The translations under genes and the position numbers were made by a program. A DNA stretch of 64,000 bases from Cyprinodon diabolis (lineage: Eukaryota; Chordata; Actinopteri; Cyprinodontiformes; Cyprinodontidae), in contig CM060076.1 of NCBI GenBank assembly GCA_030533445.1, positions 25,034,603 through 25,098,602 of the forward strand. The letters are read 5' to 3'. Positions 61,136 to 64,000 of this stretch are shown here, piece by piece. The number at the start of each line of letters is the position of its first letter. Positions within the stretch are counted from its first letter, which is position 1. A model generated the notes under the pieces. The model worked only from the letters and a program-made list of their open reading frames with translations, searched no databases and was not told the origin of the DNA.

Positions 61136-61574
61136 CTGGTTAGCCATACCAAGCGCAGAGGGTAAGGACGTGACACAAGATATACGCCATGTCTTTTTCC
61201 CATCAGTAATGTTTATATGCATTTTCCTTTTCTTTTTTTTTTACTTTTTACATGTCAGGAGAATTTCAATATATGACTGAAGCATAAAGTTCATGTTGAA
61301 CAACTTTCCTGAAAAGTCCCTGTTTGTGATAAAATATTATCATAACTCTCTAGTTTATGCACCCCAGACTGCAGAATCTGTCTCACTAGAAGACCCTTAT
61401 CAAACAAAGCTCATGTTTATTCATTCAGTCCTTTAACCTGAACAATATCACCAGCAGAGCTTGGTTGTCACAGGCTGAAAAACATGTGTCATAGCTATTA
61501 GTCACAAAGATCTTTTTTAGAATGCTGCATAAAAAGGATATCGGTCTATTTCACTGGATGTATCAAAAGACTGA

Positions 61575-61835
61575 GGGCCGGATTTATCAAAGGTTTGCGT
61601 GTATTAAAACGTGAGCTATTTCATTGCGCACGCTAAAAAATGTACAAACTGATCTATCAACAGCGTGCTAAAAGGATTTGGTCTTTAAAACGTGCTAAAT
61701 AGCGCCTCTTATCCATTTAGTACTTTTTCTGCAATGAATATTCAATATGGGGCGTTTACACGCAAAAGTGCGTCTTGTGGGAGGAGAACATGTAAATATA
61801 TTAATTTAGCACTCGCAAAGTGATTTATCAAACCT
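61575..61835. repeat. Harbinger 5' terminal region with repeated GATTTATCAAA boxes
   Basis: GATTTATCAAA at 61581-61591 and 61822-61832 and GATCTATCAAC at 61651-61661, with CGTGCTAAA/GCACGCTAAA boxes between them. They may be protein-binding sites of the partner protein or transposase. Confidence 0.5.
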
Positions 61836-61923
61836 GAAAGCAATTTTGCTAACGGTATCTGACTCTATATTTAACACGTTTCAAAAGAAGGTGCAAATGG
61901 TCTGTATGCGTAATTGCGCACAC

Positions 61924-63035
61924 ATGACAGCGGTTATTGTTGCAAGAAGGAGACATTGAAATGAAGCAAGGAGAGGCAGAGAACGCATTTTTTCACTCCG
62001 TGTGAATATTTTTGGAATGAACGAGGAAACGATCATCAAAACGTATCGTTTATCCAGCATTGCCATTTTGGAGCTGTTGGGGGAACTCCGAATGGATTTG
62101 GAGCCAGCCACAAGGAGGACCCATGCAATACCAGCTATAACAAAACTCCTTGCAACGTTGCACTTTTTTGCATCTGGGTCATTCCAGCGTACGGTTGCAG
62201 CGAGAGCTGGGATCTCCCAATCTAATTTTTCAGAAGTGCTGTCCGACGTTCTAAATGCCATGTGTCGCCGTATGAGAAAGGTCATTAGGTTTCCACACAA
62301 CCGGCAGTCACTAAATGACACCAAACAAGGCTTTTTTGCAATCGCTGGATTTCCCGGAGTGATTGGAGCGATTGATTGCACCCATGTTCAACTTGTGCCC
62401 CCTGCAGAAAGTGAGCATGTGTATAGGAATCGCAAACACATGCATTCTTTGAATGTGCAGTGCGTTTGTGATGCCCAAGGCATCATTACCAACGTTGTGG
62501 CAAAATATCCCGGGTCAGTGCATGACTCTTTCATTTTAAGAAACAGCTACCTGTTTTCCAAGTTGCGTGATGGAGAGTTTGGAGATGGCTGGCTTGTAGG
62601 TGAGTCAAATATTTAGAAAAAGAAATAATTTCTTCATCAGTGTCGTATTCACCCAGATTTCTTTTTTAAGGTGACAGTGCATACCCCCTACATCCCTTCC
62701 TCCTGACACCCGTTCTCAACCCGACCACTGCTGGAGAAATTGGATACAATGAGGCCCATATTCGCACCCGGAACATTGTGGAGCGCACCTTTGGGATCTT
62801 GAAGAGCAGGTTCCGATGTTTGGACCGTACTGGTGGAGCACTGCTGTACAAGCCAGAAAAAGTTGCCCAGATTGTAGTGACCTGCTGCATGCTTCATAAC
62901 ATTGCCAAACAACACGGGCTGGAGCATGACGCCCTACCAGAGAATCCCGACCTCCCCCCTGCGCCTGTGGAGCAACATGCCAATACTGCGGGAATGCGTA
63001 TGCGCAAAAATCTCATCCACAGTCACTTCTTGTGA
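61924..63035 (+). pseudogene. Harbinger transposase (HARBI1-like), one stop codon
   Basis: Exon 1 is 61924-62599, exon 2 is 62671-63035; the intron 62600-62670 has GTGAGT ... TTTTTTAAG and the frame is kept (WLV-GDSAYPL). The DDE catalytic triad is visible: Asp in GVIGAIDCTHV, Asp in PGSVHDSFIL and Glu in RNIVERTFGILKSRF. The N-terminal helix-turn-helix region (TVAARAGISQSNFSEVLSDV) and the C-terminal GALLYKPEKVAQIV are intact. From ATG 61924 the frame reads MTAVIVARRRH and then meets TGA at 61957-61959 before continuing open to the end. Translation could also begin at ATG 62017, skipping the stop but losing about 31 residues. Inferred role: it cuts and rejoins the element's ends in the nucleus together with the partner gene. 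Confidence 0.9.
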
Positions 63036-63288
63036 GCCATTTGGTATGTGCATTTTTCTACAGGCCAATACAAAACACCTGTTTTTTTTGAGGGGGTGGG
63101 GGTGTCACTGTAACATTTAAATTTCTTAATGCACTAGTTTGTACAAACTACTAGTTTGAGCATCTAATTATGTTAAGTCCAGCAAAAGTTACACTTCCTT
63201 TAGATTAAGCAACATGGTAAAAGAAATATAGCCTTTTTTCCCCCCACAAAGTGAAGAATCAAACAGACAACTTAAGTGTTGCAAGTAT

Positions 63289-64000
63289 TTATTTGTATCT
63301 CCTTTTACGCAGGTGGAACTTGCCCACAGTGCGCACTCCTTCCTCTGCGGTTCCTGGCTGCCTATTTGTTGCTGTGCCACTTTGTTGAGCCGTTTCTCCA
63401 CCTGGATTGGGGGTAGTCATTGGCCGCATCCCTTCCCGTATCCCTCTTGCCACAGAATTGACAGCCATCGTCAGGGCAGACACTGCAGAGACCATCTGTC
63501 TGCAGTGGGTGGCTATGGTCTGAGTGTCGCGCCTTGCCGCCCGTGCCAACGTTGATGCCACACGCATCTCCCGTGCAATTGTCTGCAGGGCTGCAGACTG
63601 TTTTTTTTGTTCTTGCAGCAACTCCAAATCAACATGTTCCAGGCTCATACGAGGCCTCACGGGGGTGGCAGCTGCTACGGGGGGATTTGATGATGGCTGG
63701 ACCTCTGATGCAGATTCTAAATGTAAAGCAAATGTTTAGTTACGTATTTGACTTGAAACAGCATTAAATTCACAGGTGGTGCATTCTTTTCAGTTCTGAA
63801 TAAATCTTTTCAATAAACCTTTTCTGAGATTGTGCACCTACCGTGTCCTGCTGTTTGGTCAAGTCTGTCATACCCGGCAATCCCAGTGATTTGCTCCTCA
63901 CAGAGCGTCAGCTGTACTTGTTCCTGTTTTGTTCGCAGATGTTTTGTTATATGCCAGTTTTTCTTTGGTTCGCCTTCTAATATCCTGGTATCTTCTTTTT
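63289..64000 (-). pseudogene. Harbinger Myb/SANT (NAIF1-like) partner, frameshifted, 5' end outside window
   Basis: On the minus strand an exon enters from beyond 64000 and ends at 63842 (donor GTAGGT). The next runs 63716-63289 (acceptor TTACATTTAG), and the phases agree. The first segment reads RYQDIRRRTKEKLAYNKTSA, the end of the Myb/SANT DNA-binding domain of NAIF1-like proteins, then meets TGA. The +1 frame continues with LCEEQITGIAGYDRLDQTAG, so a frameshift lies near 63895-63912. The last exon encodes an amphipathic helical tail (LEHVDLELLQEQKKQSAALQ, then TIAREMRVASTLARAARRD) and a basic end (RKRRYK). In Harbinger the partner carries the transposase into the nucleus and binds the ends (established for the family). 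Confidence 0.82.

Larger units (their letters stand above)
61575..64000. mobile_element. PIF/Harbinger transposon, runs past the window end
   Basis: It begins about GGGCCGGATTTATCAAAGG (61575), followed by subterminal boxes, a transposase gene (+) and a convergent Myb/SANT partner gene (-). This two-gene layout is the Harbinger norm. The right terminus lies beyond base 64000. Confidence 0.85.

Overview
The window looks like intergenic or intronic DNA of a ray-finned (teleost-like) fish. The reasons are the AT-rich background, introns with GT-AG ends inside transposase genes, and a repeat mix typical of fish: Tc1/mariner fossils, Rex1/CR1-L2-type LINE fragments, tRNA-derived SINEs, a Ty3/gypsy chromovirus, hAT elements with BED fingers, and PIF/Harbinger. 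No complete host gene was found. Two minus-strand exon candidates (60990-61135 and 55400-55564) that splice in phase are the only host-gene signal. No rRNA, tRNA gene or CRISPR was seen.

Layout. 1-5.5 kb: mostly unique AT-rich DNA with one hAT-type MITE (331-534). 5.58-9.0 kb: a large imperfect palindrome of two IS630/Tc1-superfamily transposase genes lying tail to tail, each with three exons and both carrying the same in-frame stop; a third of a kb of unique sequence forms the loop. 9.6-26.7 kb: a TTAA-flanked MITE (12.3 kb), a decayed LINE with a SINE inserted in it (15.3-16.7 kb), Tc1 fossils (19.1 and 22.2 kb) and a 5'-truncated minus-strand LINE (23.7-24.8 kb). 26.7-30.2 kb: a hAT element with a BED finger that is itself split by a Harbinger-like MITE, a second hAT head with another BED finger, and a 960-bp solo LTR with a 5-bp target duplication. 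30-49 kb: a scatter of Tc1, hAT, Harbinger and LINE fragments, a TIR element sitting inside a (TA)n tract, and several hairpins.

49.6-54.28 kb: a minus-strand Ty3/gypsy chromovirus with target duplication CTCTA. Its 3' LTR is complete, its 5' LTR and gag are deleted internally, and pol holds two frameshifts and two stops. Its LTR ends match those of the solo LTR at 29-30 kb, so the two belong to related families. 55-61 kb: the host exon candidates, a repeat shared with 47.7 kb, a second SINE and a TIR element at 59.1 kb. 61.57 kb to the end: a PIF/Harbinger element with a nearly intact two-exon transposase on the plus strand and, convergent with it, the Myb/SANT partner gene on the minus strand, which runs off the window.

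How the genes work together: only the Harbinger pair (transposase plus Myb-like partner) forms a functional module. It appears recently disabled, by one stop in the transposase and one frameshift in the partner. The other coding sequence is decayed mobile-element sequence. Family assignments come from recalled motif patterns and translated reading frames, with no database search.
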